Positions 5,455 through 6,199 of a DNA stretch of 6,199 bases are shown here, piece by piece. A model generated the notes under the pieces. That model did not search any database and was not told where the DNA came from. It saw only the letters and a program-made list of their open reading frames with translations. The translations under genes were made by a program, and so were the position numbers. Source of the DNA: Paracoccaceae bacterium (GTDB taxonomy: Bacteria > Pseudomonadota > Alphaproteobacteria > Rhodobacterales > Rhodobacteraceae); contig SLKW01000152.1 of NCBI GenBank assembly GCA_007134405.1, forward strand, positions 1 to 6,199, in the 5' to 3' direction. The first letter of the stretch is position 1. Each line of letters opens with the position of its first letter.

Positions 5455-6003
5455 TCAAGCCTGTGTTCTGGGCGGCCGGAACGCGGCGCAAACGGCCGGG
5501 TCTGTTTCCACGCGCGCCGCGCCGATCAGATCGAGACAGTAGGGAATAGCTGCAAAGACGGCATTGAGGCAGGTGGCAATGGCGCCCGGATTGCCGGGCA
5601 ACGTGACGATCAGCGTGCGCCCCCGCACCCCCGCCCCCTGTCGCGAGAGTATGGCGGTCGGCACCTCAGCCAGCGATGCTGCGCGCATCGCTTCGCCGAA
5701 GCCCGGCAGGTCGAAATCGATCACGGCAGCGACCCCCTCTGGTGTCCGGTCGCGCGGTGCGGGCCCGGTTCCGCCGGTGACAAGGATCAGGTCAGCACCC
5801 GTCTTATCGGCAAGTCGCCTGAGCGCGTCGGAAACGCTCTTCGCACCGTCGGGGATGATCTCGCGGGTGATGGTGACCGGAGGGATGAGCGTGCGCCGCA
5901 GCCAGGCCTCGGCAGCAGGCCCGCCGCGATCCGCGTACTCCCCACGCGCGGCGCGGTCCGAGACGGTTAGGACGGCGATATGGGCCGGGGCCTCAGGCGG
6001 CAC
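5455..6003 (-). CDS. mog: Molybdopterin adenylyltransferase (Mog/MogA)
   Basis: Cytoplasmic enzyme of molybdenum-cofactor synthesis that adenylates molybdopterin with ATP, preparing it for molybdate insertion by MoeA. The 182-residue product follows E. coli MogA along its length: AVLTVSDRAARGEYADRGGPA near the N-terminus, IIPDG (49-53), VTGGTGPAPRDRTPE (75-89), DLPGFGEAMR (98-107), VPTAILSRQ (114-122), LPGNPGA (135-141), and the closing AAIPYCLDLI and AAFRP. D52 and D85 align with E. coli D49 and D82, residues reported as important for activity. The preferred start is GTG at 6003, which leaves seven residues before the first beta strand, as in relatives. A start further upstream (6069 or 6099) would add a Pro-rich segment that is really an out-of-frame reading of the preceding gene. 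The GTG overlaps the end of the DUF2478 gene by 11 nt and lacks a strong Shine-Dalgarno, which fits translational coupling. Confidence 0.92.
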   Translation of the reverse strand: MPPEAPAHIAVLTVSDRAARGEYADRGGPAAEAWLRRTLIPPVTITREIIPDGAKSVSDALRRLADKTGADLILVTGGTGPAPRDRTPEGVAAVIDFDLPGFGEAMRAASLAEVPTAILSRQGAGVRGRTLIVTLPGNPGAIATCLNAVFAAIPYCLDLIGAARVETDPAVCAAFRPPRTQA

Positions 6004-6199
6004 GGGCGGGTGTCCGGCACGCGGCCCAGTCGGCGATGCTGTCCGGGTCGGCGGACAGTCGGTGGGCAAGGCCGCCCGCGAAAGCCTCGAAAGCTTCAAG
6101 GTTGAGCGCGTTCACGCCCACGAGCACCGGCAGGCCACGTTCGAGGGCGGCAGCAATCAGCGGGACGAATCCCCGGCCCTCGGCCTCCTGCTTGCCGAA
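5993..6199 (-). CDS. DUF2478 family protein, C-terminal part (partial)
   Basis: An open frame enters from the right edge and runs 68 codons to TGA at 5995-5993. It begins FGKQEAEGRGFVPLIAAALE, continues with GLPVLVGVNALNLEAF and GGLAHRLSADPDSIADWAA, and ends RTPARAA. The FGKxEAEGxG motif followed by a PVL segment is characteristic of the C-terminal half of DUF2478 proteins, small predicted nucleoside-triphosphatase-like proteins often found beside molybdate-transport or molybdopterin genes. The 5' part, including any nucleotide-binding loop, is outside the window. Its stop overlaps the mog start by 11 nt, so the two genes are very likely co-transcribed. The family call rests on my memory of the motif; the precise role is unknown. 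Confidence 0.75.
   Translation of the reverse strand, partial: FGKQEAEGRGFVPLIAAALERGLPVLVGVNALNLEAFEAFAGGLAHRLSADPDSIADWAACRTPARAA

Noticed and set aside
5395..5970. A 191-codon rightward open frame opposite mog
   Set aside because: The opposite strand encodes Mog with all family motifs. This frame has no family resemblance.
6004..6099. A longer mog reading starting at 6099 (or TTG at 6069)
   Set aside because: The extra residues are a Pro/Thr-rich out-of-frame reading of the DUF2478 gene. The GTG at 6003 gives the family-typical N-terminus.

Overview
This is a GC-rich chromosomal segment, most likely from an alphaproteobacterium of the Rhodobacteraceae/Rhodobacterales. The grounds are the RF2 sequence style (MRAETQ start, SPY in place of SPF, no programmed frameshift), an M23 peptidase with the N-terminal anchor and coiled coil usual for that order, and a Mog gene next to a DUF2478 gene. 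This is recognition from memory; no database search was run. I see no insertion sequence, phage gene, CRISPR array, tRNA or rRNA.

Layout. The left third reads rightward: the last 22 codons of a gene that is probably penicillin-binding protein 1A, then prfB (peptide chain release factor 2), then a five-helix DUF2189 membrane protein that ends at an intrinsic terminator (about 2200-2229). An AT-rich spacer separates it from the right two thirds, which read leftward. In transcription order these are the 3' end of a DUF2478 protein (cut by the window edge), mog (molybdopterin adenylyltransferase), a 294-bp spacer with several palindromes, a membrane-anchored coiled-coil M23/LytM peptidase, a bactofilin, and a DUF2243 membrane protein with an unexplained C-terminal extension. 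The two blocks converge at about 2200-2337.

How the genes fit together. Two overlapping pairs stand out, each overlapping by 11 nt. DUF2478-mog looks like a molybdenum/molybdopterin pair. The M23 peptidase-bactofilin pair is the classic combination of a cytoskeletal scaffold and a peptidoglycan-remodelling enzyme used in cell-shape control. The PBP1A tail at the left edge is also a cell-wall gene, although prfB separates it from the others.

The least expected sequence-level signals are regulatory. The ribosome-binding sites of both convergent membrane genes (DUF2189 and DUF2243) lie inside local hairpins. That of DUF2243 is a 38-nt, 14-bp inverted repeat. The DUF2243 protein also carries an extra membrane segment and a roughly 80-residue conserved-looking tail. 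Most of the window is otherwise ordinary housekeeping sequence.
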